Positions 52,355 through 64,000 are shown, numbered from the stretch's first letter. The stretch is 64,000 nt of DNA from Strigops habroptila (GCF_004027225.2 NC_046360.1:2282001-2346000); one strand, 5' to 3'. The notes: generated by a model not told the origin, from the sequence alone. Translations and numbers: made by a program.

Positions 52355-55300
52355 ATGTCCAGGTACTTGAAGCACTTCACGGTGGTGGGTGATGACCCAG
52401 TGCAGTGGAGCAACGACTATAAGAAATGGGAGGAAGAGGAGGAGGATGCTGGGGAGAAGCAGCCAGATTCGGAGATCAAGCTGGAGCCCACCAGGAGACG
52501 CGTCTCCTTCCAGGACATGATGAAAAAGCTCTTCAGCTCCCACAGGTTTCAGGTGAGACAGAACTAACCCGCACTGAAGGGAGATGAGGGTGAGGTTCGG
52601 CCAGTGGTACCTGTGACAGCAGAGCTGATGTGGGATGGAGCTCGTGAGCAGTCACGGCGCTGCAAGAGCGGCTGCTGGCTCCGAGCCGAGCTGTCCCATC
52701 GGAACATGCCGCTCTGCAGCGGGTGCAGGTGTTTCCTGACTGGTGACAAGCCTCAGTGCATGCTCCTCACAGCTCGAGCTCCCCAAGGCACCCCCTATGC
52801 CAAGCGCTGGGCAATGGCTGGGTTTGGTGGGCACCCAGGAGGTTTCGTGTGGGTGAGACTTCACAGGAATAAACCCACTGCCCCGGGGCTGCAGGAGTGG
52901 GAGTGCTGGGTGCGAGCAACAGAAAGCTCCGTGACGTACAACCAGCCGAATTGGGGACCCAGGGCATTGGGGCATGTTTAGCTGAAGGCTGTATTGGCGC
53001 CTCTTGCTGATCTGTCTGTGCTGGGTGGGGGTTCATATCAGTTCTTCTCCTCCAACAGATCTTGGTTGTCTGTTTGGTCATCCTGGATGCCTTGTTGGTT
53101 CTTGGGGAATTGCTTATGGACTTGAAAATCATCCATCCGGACAAATATAATATAACCCCAAAGGTAAAATACAGGGTGATTTCGCTCTCTTTAGTGGTTC
53201 AAAGCCCCCTAGATGGGATGACTGGGCAAAGCAGGACCTGGACCCTCAGCTGTTGCTGAGGCAGCAGTCGCAGGCACACAGATGGAGGCCTCACCAAGAC
53301 TCGTGACAGCCCTAAGTGTGTAGGACCAGTCTGGCTCAGTTCATTCCATCCATGCAGCAGCCTTCTGTTTCCTTGGGCTGCAGCAGAGCTGAATCAGTCT
53401 TACCACCCTTCTCCTGGTCATCTTCACACCTTCTGGTCCAGTCCACTGGCTGCCACATGCTCTGGTTGTCCTTTAGAGAAGAAGTCCCCAGCCCTTCCCC
53501 TTGTAGAGCCAAACCAGACATGTCCTTGAGTGTAGGAAGTTTTCCAGCCTGCCCTGCTTGTGAGCATGCAGGAGGGTTTCCTGGCCCTAAACTTGCACTG
53601 TCTTTTCCCAGGTTTTCCACTACCTCTCCCTTTCCATTTTAACTATCTTCCTGGTTGAGGTGGGGTTTAAAGTCTTTGTCTACCGCCGGGAGTTCTTCCA
53701 CCACAAGTTCGAAGTGCTGGACGGGATCGTGGTCATCGTGTCCTTCATCCTCGATGTCGTCCTCATCTTCCGGGAGCACGAGTTCGAAGCTGTCGGGCTC
53801 CTGATCCTGCTGCGGCTGTGGCGGGTGGCCAGGATTATCAATGGTAGGTGTGAGCTTTCCCTCTGCATGGGCTGGACTTGACAACCTTGCCTGAATTACC
53901 TGGGCTCAGGTCTTTGTTCCTTTCTTACAGCCATCTCCCAGACCCCAGGGTCTTGCTCGCCCAGCGAACTCAGAGCTTCATGGATGTAGGTTTTGCTGCT
54001 GGAGCATGGCCTTAATTAGGCTGGAATTTCTTTGGAGCAGCAATAATCTGCTGCTTATGTTAGTGTGATGCCTTGGTGATGGCCAGCTCTAGCATGGCAG
54101 CATCAGGGCACATTGCCCTGAAAGCAACCCGTAATCTGCTCTTGCATCCTGGAAGGGATGGCTCATGTCTTAGGTTTGCATGGTAGGATCCTTTTGGGGC
54201 TGTTTTAACAAGGGAACAGGGTAAAACCCTGCCTTCCTGAGTCAACTTCTATGGCAGAGTAGGTTTTACTGCTCTGATGTTCTGTAACTCCGTCATCCCC
54301 TGCAGGGATGCTGCAGGGAACATCCTGATCCCACTCTGGATCTTTCTTACTTGGATTCAAAGAGTTTATCATAAAAAGAGGAATATAAATATCCCCAAAT
54401 CAGACTTCACTGAGTCTGCTGGTGAAATTGTAATTGTTGCAAATAGATGTGAATTCAGACGCTTCTGAAGCAAGTGTAGCTAGACACATCTTCTTCTGTC
54501 TTGGGGAAGGAATTTTGGGAGTAAAAAAAAATGTGGCAATGACATTATCCCTAATTCCTGCATGAAACCTCAGCCTAAGTGCTGTCCTGTGCCTCCGAGT
54601 CCACTCTTGGTGAGTGCTCTGTACTTGATGCAGCTCCAGCTCGTTAGTTGGAATGAAAGGCAACGATGGCTGGGGCCATGTCCTTTGCCTGCACCCCCAG
54701 CTGCTGTTTTGATGGGGAGAACATCCCTTATCAGCAGAAGTGTCCGGGAAGGGGGGAGATGTGAAAGCAGCATGTGGTTCTTTTTAGTTCTAGTGAAAGT
54801 CAGAGAGAAACTGAATTTGTGTGCAGTGCCTGAGCCCCAGGAACCTTGGTGTCTCTTAACATGCCATTTTACAGCAGAAAACCAGTATTGCATGTACAAG
54901 TGAACCCCCTTAATCCTGGGGTGCTCCTGGTTTCCCCCCCCCCCAAGCTTTTCACCATCCCCACTCACTTGGAGCAACAGAGAGGACAAAGAAAATCTGC
55001 CCCAAGCTTTGGCGTTGTGTGTCTGAGCCCTGCACAGTTCATGGTTCACTGCCCATAGGGACTGGGTTACAGGCAGGTGGGGACTGTTCAATGTTATCAA
55101 TGCAAATAAGCAGCATGGCTGCTTTGTCTTGAGGAAGGAACCCCAAACCCCAGCCTGCAGCACTAGAAACACAGGCATGCTTCAGTGCCTGCCCCTTTGC
55201 ACGTTGTTCTGGCGGCACCCGGAGGAGAGCTCTGCTGGGTAGGAAGAACATGATGTTCTTGATGCTCTTACCAGGCTATTCTGGTTTTTTCCCCTCAGAA

Positions 55301-56415
55301 AAGGGTGGGAAGAAAATGTCTTTACTGCGGGGGCTGAGTTCACGTGTAAGAACCTGACAGTACTTCAGTAGAGAAGTGACACCTCCACTGGAAGGAGCGT
55401 GCCCTTAGTGCAGCTGTGCAAGGTGAAGCCAGAACACCTCGAGATGATGTGCTGTGTCTGTGTCCTGTTCCACCGGGCCAGAGTGGTCAGCCCCAGGGGT
55501 GGACGAGCCTTGTGCCCAGGCTGTGCTGAGAGTAAGGCTCCCCACTACATGAAACCAGCTAGAACACAGCCCCTGGTGTTTTTTGTTGTCAGCAAAGCTG
55601 CCCCCAGTTACATCCCCCCAGGCTCTGCCAAGGGAGCAAATTCAAATTGAGGATGTGAATGACAGACTGATTAATTCAGCTCAGAGGCCAGACTGCCTCT
55701 TGCCAGCAGAGTATCGGTATCAGAATCCCTGGGGTGGCTAATTTCAAACCCTCCTCATTAAGAAAAGCACTTGGGAAAGGTGGTTTGGAGATGACAGAAC
55801 CAGAGCTCAAGAGGAACATGTTTAACTCCTTGAGTACAGACCCTGTGTGCTGTTAACCTCCTGCTCGGGGCTCTTCTACATTGTAAAACAAATCCACTGT
55901 GAATTGTTTCACAGGAATCATTTTATCAGTGAAGACCCGCTCGGAACAACAACTGTCCAAGCTCAAGCAAGTAAACCTGAAACTTGCCACAAAGGTTGAA
56001 CAACTGGAACACAGCTGTGTCGAGAAGGTAAGAAAACACATAATTTAAAGGAGGTTTACCTGCTGGCTGCTCCCCAGGGTGAGCTGCTGGGATCCTTTTG
56101 CAAGGTTGCTGCTCTCAGCTTGGTTTCCTCATCAGAAAGTTGTGGGGCTGAAGAGCCACAGCCCTGCCTGTACTTCCCATAGCAGCTCCTCTTGCAAAGG
56201 GATGACGGCTGCCTCTGCCCTATTTTAGCCAGGTCATCCTGTTTTACAGCAGCACAAGATACATTACAGCAGTGGGAAGATCTGTGGGAACCTGGGAAAC
56301 TATTTTAAGGTAAAAGCTCTATTAATGATTTGATTTTTGTCTCCTACAGGAGCAAGAAATTGAGAGGCTTAACAAGATACTAAAACAGCACGGACTCATC
56401 AGCGAGGAAAAGTAG
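52355..56415 (+). CDS. HVCN1: Voltage-gated proton channel Hv1
   Basis: This is a four-segment voltage-sensor protein that conducts H+ outward across plasma or phagosome membranes and supports NADPH oxidase activity. Coding exons are 52355-52552, 53059-53163, 53612-53843, 55915-56027 and 56350-56415, giving 237 aa; introns are GT-AG. Offset to human long-form numbering is 36. Asp76 in S1 is the proton-selectivity residue (human D112). His104 and His157 are the zinc-binding pair (H140, H193). Glu117 and Asp138 match E153 and D174. S4 carries Arg169, Arg172 and Arg175 in LLRLWRVAR. The two last exons form the dimerising coiled coil ([16 protein letters not shown] and [11 protein letters not shown]). 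The start ([14 protein letters not shown]) aligns with the human short isoform, so the mammalian N-terminal extension is absent from this exon. The acidic linker is also shorter than in human. Confidence 0.97.
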
Positions 56416-56676
56416 GAGGCTGGTTTTCCGAGGTGGGAAATCTGCCCCGGAGAGTGCAGTGTTGAAATCTCGCAGTCTGACCTGCAAGGTTTTTCTGTCT
56501 CTTTGCTTTCTCTTGTATAAGTGTTTTCTATAAACATTTTCTATTTGACCATGCTTTGATTAGACCTTGGGATTGCAAAAACAGTTTGGTGGAAAATTAA
56601 TCACACGTACTCCCACAACAGTGATTTCATAAGACCTTCCTTGTACAGTTGGACAGTCCAAACTGCAAAATAATTT

Positions 56677-56682
56677 AATAAA
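56677..56682 (+). terminator. HVCN1 poly(A) signal
   Basis: AATAAA lies 261 bases after the HVCN1 stop codon in AT-rich sequence; this is the first canonical hexamer noticed in the 3' UTR. Confidence 0.7.
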
Positions 56683-56699
56683 GACACATCTTTACAAGC

Positions 56700-57960
56700 T
56701 ACACACCCATGAAAGTACCACTTATTTGAAATAAGTTCATTTTTTCAGTGATAATGTTCTTTTTTTGTAACATCTTGTAGAAACTGGCAGTACCACTGAT
56801 AAGAACCCAGGCTGAAAGGTCATTGCTTCCCTACAGACTGACCATTCATCACTGGTACAGCTCTCCTGTGCCAACCATTCTTTTCATAGTGTTGGTAGTT
56901 TCCTCATTGCTGTTGCTGCTTGTGCCACTTTGTTATTTATATGATGTTTGTTTCAAAAATACCAACACACCACTCCCTTAGACGACAATCGAAATCAGCA
57001 CCAAAATAGAGGCCAACACGTGCCATCTTACGTCAAACAATGCCTTGTTCTCAGCAGCAGATCTGAGTCCCGATACTGCATTCTCTCATCCCTGCTTCCA
57101 TTTTAAGTGTTGCTTTGCAGCCTGCTGGGCTACAAAGTTCTTTGTTTCCACAGCTCATAAATCAATGCATTAGAAGAACTGGAATATGTAAGAACAGATG
57201 TTGGTGAGTGCACTGCTGGGAACTGGGACTCCAGAAAAGCCATTTAGAGAGGGTGTTCTGAAGGACCACGCTGGTGTTTGAACACTTTTCAGGTACTAGA
57301 AGGTCTCTGTGGAGAGACTGCTTTACAGTTGAAGAGGAAGATTCAATAAGTGGGAATTCTGAAAGGTGTTGACTGTAGCAGGCATCTCCAGTTGATTTCA
57401 GCTGGAATGGCCATTGAGCTCTCCCAAAAGCATCACTTAACTGGTCAGATTTTGAAAGAAAGGTATAATTAATCAGTGGTTTGGGGAAAATAGCTAGAAA
57501 TATGTGGCTTATTCATCTACGAAAATAGTTAGAGCCTTATCTAATAGCACATGATTAATTAACAATTTAGTTTTGCTATTCACAGAGTAATGAAGCCTAC
57601 TTCCCTTTGGAGCTGTCCCTTCCCCTCCTGCCTCCACACTGCTCAGCAGAGCAGCCAATGTGCTGGGAGGCTGGTGGCTCTGCATGTCCTGGCTGGGCAC
57701 CCAGAGCCACCAGCAAGTTCAGACTCAAGCTTTTTTCCTCCTGACAGAGGTATAATTGGTAACTTTCCACTTAATGTGGGTTTCTTTCTGCCCTGAAGCT
57801 TCTGAGAGCCCTGACAAGGTCTCACCCTTTCTCTCTTGAGCCATTTTAACCCAGTGTGTTGACAATTTAGAAGAAACTGATGGCCCATCACAGCGACTGG
57901 ATAAACCTCACTTCTTTAGGAAATAAACAAGTCAGAAAAAGGAGAAATATGGTTTGTTTT
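56700..57960. other. Convergent HVCN1-TCTN1 spacer
   Basis: This 1.3-kb spacer lies between the 3' ends of HVCN1 (+) and TCTN1 (-). No exon was recognised. It may hold a TCTN1 3' UTR exon, given the splice donor after the TCTN1 stop, or a longer HVCN1 3' UTR. Confidence 0.5.
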
Positions 57961-57968
57961 GGGGTTTT

Positions 57969-57974
57969 TTTAAT
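57969..57974 (-). terminator. Candidate TCTN1 poly(A) signal
   Basis: On the minus strand ATTAAA begins 11 bases after the TCTN1 stop codon. It is a variant hexamer very close to the stop. It competes with the interpretation that the transcript is spliced right after the stop. Confidence 0.35.
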
Positions 57975-57985
57975 GCATACTTACC

Positions 57986-60900
57986 TTAGACAAATGGAAA
58001 GAAAAAATCAAAGGGTAACTTGGCATTAATGGTGGGCCAGGCTTTATAGCCTGGCTCTGCAGGTGAAGAAACATCCGTGAAAACAACAGAACTTGTTATA
58101 GGAATAGTCCTTTCCCTTCCTGAGGGAAGCTGCAATGAAAATACAAATGGTCATTAGCTTCAGCCTTCTCTTTGTACGACTGCTTGCTTTGTGCTGGGTT
58201 ATATTTTCAGCTGTTATTTGTAAAAAGTTTGTTTTTTCATATACAGCTCCATGTGTCTCTCATGAATGACGTATAGATTTTTATTGAAGTGTGTTTTGGC
58301 AAGCAGCCCACAGTTGTGTTTGAGTTGGAAAGAAACTGCTGGGTATAACGCAGTCTAATATGAAGTGCTACTTTTAGATAAAGAGATTAACTGGGTAGAT
58401 TAACTGGGTCACTGTTGCAGAGCTGATACCTAAGCAAAACAAGCCATTCTTTTTATCATAGGTCCTGTAATTCAATTACATACCTGCTTCAGTGTGGTGG
58501 TAGTGATGGTTGCTGTAACATTCACTATTCTGGCTTGTGGATTGACTAGGGATCCATATTTAGCCCACTTCACTTCTATTTCAAGTGATACTGGTATTTG
58601 GCACGAGCTCTGAAAAGTGTTATAAATTCTCTCATTGTCTGACTCGAACAGAAACAACCAGATGAATTATTCATGTTATTAAACTGGCAGAATGCCCCCA
58701 CAAAGCTGGCTCCAGGAGCTTCCCAGAACTCCTACACCATGCCTGTGCCCTGGACTGCTGCCTCTGCAGGCAGCACAGGCCTTGCAGCCTTGGCTCAGGG
58801 GTGTCCCAGCAGTTTCTCCACAGGTGACAAACCAACTCTGTAACTGCACTTCAAGCAGGGCTGTTCTACCTGAGGCAGGACGGTGGCTCTCAGTATTAGT
58901 GCTGAGCTAGCTCTTTTTGGTAGGAAGACTTACTTCAGCAGAAAATCCTTAGCTCTGTCAGGGCAGAATTTTGAAGCCTACAATGTGAATTATTTTTAGG
59001 TATTTCTTTGTGAACTGTCAAGTTGCTGGTTACAGAAATGATTCACTGTTTAGTTGCAAAAGCCTGCAAGAAATCTATATATGCAAGCTGTTGCTGAGGG
59101 CGTGCTGTCATTCAGCATGTGCCAAGCACCACTGCCTGACACCAACAGCAGGATCTGTGCTGTTGGGAGGAAAAGACTAGTACAGAGGATGTCAGGAATT
59201 AATGTAGTGTTTGGGTCACTCAAATATACTGTTTCTGTGCTTTAAAGGATTCTTGCTATCTTACTCTAACCTGGTATAAGCACCAAGGACAAGCACTGTT
59301 TCTGTTACTTTGCTCTTTCAACCATACCTATTGTGCTTCATGCCCGTCTGAAGAGCAAGACTCTAAATGTGGATAGAACTCATTTTGTACCTAACATGTT
59401 GTCCTGATCCATAACTGAGATGCCTGGATACCAGCTTGATTAAATGTAAACCCCATGTTGTAGAGCAAGAGTGAAACTCCTCATTTGTGACTGTCCCAGG
59501 AAGTCTTTCCTCCAGTTTGTTTATGCATTTTTTTTCCCTGTAGGTCAGAGAAGCCCAGGCTGGTGCTGCAGTACAGGTACAGGGACAGGTCTCAGGAGGG
59601 AGGACAGCAAAAGTGAAGGGCATAGAGGTAGTGTGTTACTTTCACCTGTTCTGAGATGTGGAGGTGAGTTATCGGCACCCAGTCGAGCACATCCTGGGCT
59701 TGAGAATTCCCAAATGAGGCCACATATTCAGGAAAGCCTTGTCCCTTCAGTAAATCCAGGAGGGCCTGAGCCAAAGGCTGGCATTTCAGAGCTGCTGTAA
59801 TTCTTCCAGGGAGAAAAAAAAGATGCATTAAAGCAAAATCCATCAGTCTGGCACAGTAATAATTTCTCCTTGCTCTCATGCGCTGTTCAAGCCTTCTGGC
59901 TACAGCTGCTAATGTACACAGTCTTTTCAAGAGAAAGACCCTTGTTAATTAAATGACATTTTTTATAATTAAATACTCCATTCCCAATACTTCCACTGCT
60001 GTATAAATGTCCCAGGACCTGAAACAGATCCTAATGGAAAGGGTTGCACTGAATAATAAAAGAAATGGCCTCTTACCGTAACTTACAGCCTGATATCATG
60101 TTATAACCAAATAACACTGGGGCTCTGGCTCCCTGTGCTGCCAGACAGTCCTGGGTGGATGTACTTTGCAGAATGGTAAGTTGACCATATTTATTAGTAT
60201 TTTGAATGATGCCAGATGTAACACACAGTTAAAGGGAAATTCAATACTTGATGTATATTGTGAAGAAAGAATCCTTAGTCATATGCTTAAAATATAGCTG
60301 AAAATGCTACAATAGCTCAAGACTCCTCTTACACTGTGAAGAAGCACTGGAGTGTACAATGAAGGTCTAAATCTATCTCACTAAACAGTCCCAGGAGATT
60401 GCAGTCAGGACTGAGTCATTTGCTACTTCTAAAATACAGCCCAAAAGCACACTTTTACATTGGGTAAAGAACAGATTATATATTATTATAGATGCCCATG
60501 TTAAAAAGTGTTTGTGAGGATGGACCAGCAGAAGTGCTGCAGACATCATTTCAACAGGGAAAGGATATCCTTGTGGCCGGAAGCCTGCTCTTACAGGCAG
60601 TCCAACAACATAACCAGGATTACCACTGAGAGGAACTGGCGTTGTATTTACCTGCAATGCAAACATACGGTATTAGTTCTTAACCTGTACTGAAATGGCT
60701 GGAAAACACAGAAATATTTGTTATTTTAGGATTATTAACTGCCTTGAACAATGATAGTAGTAAGATGGTAACAGTAAGATTGTAACAGTTCTCTTAACAT
60801 TGGTGCAGGCTTTTCTTTCACTGGCTACAGTTACAGAGAGTCACAAGACACATCTTCCAAATGTGAAAAACAGACTTTGGAGGCCTTTATTGCCCGGTTC

Positions 60901-62305
60901 TGAAGTGCTGCTTCATTTGTGTATTGAGAGCAGGTTATATTTTACCTTGCTGCTAACAACTGTTCCAACTGAAGTTTAATAAGTTTTGTAATTAAATGTC
61001 TTTCAACAAGTCACCCGTAACATCTCCAGCAGTTACCTGAGTAAAGCTGATTTCAAAGCTCTGCTCTATTGAAAGTGCTTCTTTGTTAATTGCCCCCAAG
61101 ACAAAAGCAGCAGCTGCTTCTATTATTTCTCCTGCATCCGTGTATGTAATGTGATAGCTCACCTGAAAATTAAACATTTTAGATATTAGAATAAATACGT
61201 ACGGCTATGAAACTAGACAAAAGGAATTTAAAAGTATGCAAGTATTTTTTCTTTCTTCCTTGCTTAAGAAACACTCAACTACATCGTAGAGATACACTAT
61301 AACCTCTAGAGGCTGGAGCCTCTTCAAAACCGGCTTCTTGAGAAACCTCTTCTGAGCATAAGGCCAGTGTTCATTTCTTTAAGGTTAAAAGCTGAAACGA
61401 TGTGCCCTGTGTGTTCCTCTGTCTCTGCCACCACTGCGCGTGAAGTCAACATCTCCCAAGCATAATGGGGAGTCTAAACTCATTTTATTGTCTCTTATGT
61501 CATGTACACACAGTAATAATAGAAAAGGATTTCATCCTGGCTCCATGTTATGTTGCATATAGTTATTATTTTGTTGCAAAACACTCCCTTTTATCCCAAA
61601 GTCAGTGTTTCTCCTGTCACATTTGCTTTGGAGATGTCATATACATGGAAACTGTGCAAGGCCTTTCTCACATCTTTGCAGTTTGTGACTCAGAAGTGAT
61701 TTGATGCATACATGCTTTCCATCAAACATGAGGAGGAAAACAACTGTCATACCTACCCCAAGAACTATATTTATGCACAGTTCATCCAAAATCATAGGGA
61801 GCCTGAAGATGTCACTATCATTAAGTAAAGTCCGCATTCCATTCAGAGACTGGACAACTATGGACTGGACAGTAATATTCACCTGGAAAACAAATTCATG
61901 TCACTTCTGAGTATTGTGTAGAATTATTTTTGGCTTTTTCTGTGTTATATTTGTGACCCTTCTGGGTTCTGTCAACAATCCTCTGAACAACTACTATGTT
62001 ACGTGCTGAAGGTCAACAAAAGGTTCTGGTTTTAAGTAATTAGAGAGAGTTACTTTAAGAGAGAGTTTTAGATGAGGGGAATGCATCAGGCCTGAATGTT
62101 TGCAGGTAGCATATTCTCCTGGAGTTGCTCGGCATCGTTACTGATGGTAAATGATTTCATTTTTTTTTACTGTAAAGATTAAGGATAAAATCCCTGTTTT
62201 GATGAAGTCAGTGAAAAACTCCCACAGTCCATAACTGAGTAAGAAGACCCCCAGCTCTCCCCACTGAGTTAGAAGGATACTCACCATCTGACTTGATTTG
62301 GGCAC
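57986..62305 (-). CDS. TCTN1: Tectonic-1, 3' part (5' exons not in view)
   Basis: This is a secreted or membrane-associated protein of the ciliary transition-zone MKS/B9 complex, involved in ciliogenesis and Hedgehog signalling. Visible exons in transcript order are 62305-62285, 61882-61757, 61162-61037, 60651-60569, 60217-60077, 59802-59646, 58609-58484 and 58129-57986, giving 307 codons to a TAA stop. They correspond to roughly the last 315 residues of the human protein (about 587 aa). Recognisable blocks are [79 protein letters not shown] and the C-terminal [10 protein letters not shown]. The intron between 60569 and 60217 looks U12-type (AT-AC); the others are GT-AG. The acceptor of the 58609 exon is a choice among in-frame alternatives. 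The signal peptide and N-terminal exons were not found before the window ends. Confidence 0.93.
58384..58409. repeat. 13-base tandem duplication
   Basis: AGATTAACTGGGT occurs twice head to tail in the last TCTN1 intron neighbourhood (downstream of the exon ending at 58484). It is a simple local duplication. Confidence 0.85.
60218..60568 (-). other. Probable U12-type AT-AC intron of TCTN1
   Basis: On the minus strand the intron starts ATATCCTTTCC at 60568, the minor-spliceosome 5' consensus. It ends CCCTTTAACTGTGTGTTAC at 60218, giving a branch-point-like TTTAAC with its A 11 bases from a terminal AC. Splicing joins CCACAAGG to ATCTGGCATC and restores PQGSGIIQ, matching the protein family (human PHKGSGIIQ as remembered). 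No GT donor nearby gives this frame. Length is 351 bases. Confidence 0.85.
62285..62305 (-). other. TCTN1: TCTN1 21-nt microexon
   Basis: TTCTTCTCTAG|GTG... and ...CAGATG|GTGAGT enclose 21 bases encoding VPKSSQM. Phase is 0 on both sides, and the next exon begins VNITVQS. The equivalent human region reads RVPDSRKK before VPITVQS as I recall it, so the small exon fits the protein. Confidence 0.75.
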
Positions 62306-64000
62306 CTAGAGAAGAATAAAAGAACAAATTCAAATGACAGCAAACATACGACCTACAACAAGTAGCAGCTAAAGCAGTTAAGGCTTAACTGCTTTGCCTA
62401 TTTAGCTCTCTATCATCATTACAATAAGTTTTATATTGTGGAAGTGACTGGATATACAATACAGTAGTGTGACAATAACTGCTGCTCTTTGTGGCTAGTA
62501 GGCAAAATCTTATAGTCCAATCCTCTTCTTCTTCTGACAGTAACTGGAAAATGTCTTAGTGACTTCCATCAGTTTTCCCTCAGGCCTAGCTTTGACTACA
62601 TCCCCAACAAACATACAACGCAGTCAATTAGTAGTAGATGAATCCAGTGTTTTCCTCAGACACTCTATTTGCAACTCAGAACTAAGCAACATTGAAAAAG
62701 TTTACCTGCATCAGAAAGGTGATGGCTGTTACTGTGCATCATAGCGTTTGACCCACTGAGGGCGTCAGAGAACATTGTTCCTACTGCAGATCTGTGCAAA
62801 ACCACTTGTAACTATACAGAGACTGCCAGTTCAGGAAGTCTGCCAGGCTGTTCGTACCCACAGGAATGAAGAGGTTTTGTTGTCCCATTCTGACAGTCAT
62901 AAGTCCATAGTTTCACAGTACAATGAAATGAGAAGCAAATATCCCTCTCGTTATACAGCACATGGACATGCACAGTTGCCCCACTGGAATATTTCCACCA
63001 AATTTTCATGGAAGCACAGGAATGTCAGCCCAAGGTCATTGATCAGGCCTGCAGAATCCTCACACCGGCACCATTTTGTCAAAAGCTTAATTTCTGTGAC
63101 TTACCAATGAGTGTTTGAATCACATCTTTGGGAAGGGACTAAAAATCGGACTCTGACCTTGAAGCAAGTTCTGCACAATCATGACAGGATACAGAGACCA
63201 GTCTGCTCGTCTAGTGTGACAACAGAGCACCCATTCCTATGAGCTGGAGATCTGAAGGTGATGGAGGTAAAAGTCTGTCGCACACCGTCACATATTTGTA
63301 TCTACATCTTGAGGTACAGCTCAGCCATCAGAATGCCCCTGGATCTGCTGGACAGGCCAGGGTAGAGAGCAGAGAGTAAGTGCAACCAAGAGCTTCATGT
63401 CCCTCAAGCTGCCCGGCCTGGCAGTATGTGCTCATAACGCTGGGGTTTCTGAAGGAACTGCTGTACCACTCCTCCCGCCGGACGCTCCCAGCAAGTCTCC
63501 GCGGGTTCATGCCTTCTGCCGTATCTTTTGCCGGCAGCTCCACCTGCTGGCACTGGAAGGGCTCCCTGCTCCACCCTGTGACCGCCCTGGCCCCACTACC
63601 AAGTCACTTTTCTACTGTCACACCCCATCTTCAGCTCCCTTTGGAAAGGGAAGCTTCCTACAGACCATCTCTAGCATCTACTCAGTGTTCTTCAGTTCTT
63701 GCATCTGATCCTTCCGGAACGTCTAACGTACTCTGGACAGAATTCTGACCTGTCCTGAGCTGTTGTAACTGGCAAGCAGCACACGGGTTCTAGTGAGAAA
63801 GGGGAATGCACCTTTGAATTCAAAAGCATTCACATGGTTGGAGCCTGTCCCGAGGCAAGCTTTTTCTTTCCTGGTCCTGCAGCTACCAAGAACTCCAATT
63901 TTGGGTGCACATAGAAACACTAAAGGTCTTTCTGAGGCAGAGTTTTCTCCAGCTATTCCCCAACAAGATGACTAAAAGCTGACATCTGTATGCAGCAAAT
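62306..64000 (-). other. TCTN1 upstream intron sequence
   Basis: Moving 5' in TCTN1 from the microexon, I could not find the next expected exon (the cysteine-bearing segment before VPxSxxx in the family). This stretch is therefore probably intronic. Plus-strand open frames at 62775-63110 and 63380-63748 show no recognisable motif. No clear repeat was identified. Confidence 0.5.

Noticed and set aside
60373-60550. Continuation of the TCTN1 60651 exon into downstream sequence
   Set aside because: The frame stays open but loses family similarity after PQG; the AT-AC intron and the exon at 60217-60077 restore it exactly.
62775-63110. Plus-strand 111-codon frame inside the TCTN1 region
   Set aside because: No recognisable family or promoter context; more likely intronic noise or a decayed repeat.

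Overview
The window looks like avian nuclear DNA. It has multi-exon vertebrate genes with short introns, several truncated CR1 LINE tails (the commonest bird retroposon) and few other repeats. The gene order MYL2 - CCDC63 - PPP1CC - HVCN1 - TCTN1 matches the vertebrate block known from human 12q24.11. The species cannot be fixed from sequence alone.

Layout: 1-3.66 kb is MYL2 upstream DNA with an AT-rich degenerate repeat and a CR1 tail. 3.8-7.65 kb (+) is MYL2, cardiac/slow myosin regulatory light chain: seven exons, 165 aa, with a recognisable HF-1a/MEF2 cardiac promoter. 8.39-14.58 kb (-) is CCDC63, an axonemal coiled-coil protein: eleven coding exons, 549 aa, tail-to-tail with MYL2. 14.6-33.1 kb is an 18-kb stretch without recognisable genes, holding two palindromic elements, a TA-rich microsatellite and one CR1. 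33.1-48.6 kb (+) is PPP1CC, protein phosphatase 1 gamma: CpG-island promoter, seven exons, 323 aa. 50.5-56.7 kb (+) is HVCN1, the voltage-gated proton channel: a CpG-island non-coding first exon and five coding exons, 237 aa. 57.99-62.3 kb (-) is the 3' part of TCTN1 (Tectonic-1, ciliary transition zone), with eight exons and 307 codons visible; its 5' exons were not found and probably lie beyond the window.

Exon junctions were set by hand from splice consensus, phase continuity and recognition of the protein families. In all five genes the exon lengths and phases add up to uninterrupted reading frames. The neighbours do not form one pathway. CCDC63 and TCTN1 are both cilium/flagellum proteins and PPP1CC also has a sperm role in mammals, but the cluster is best read as inherited synteny.

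I found no undescribed genetic system. The most interesting structures are inside TCTN1: a probable minor-spliceosome (U12, AT-AC) intron, a 21-nt microexon, and a perfect 5' splice site directly after the stop codon. Also worth a look are a CCDC63 stop codon embedded in overlapping poly(A) signals and a perfect 19-bp hairpin in the gene-free gap.
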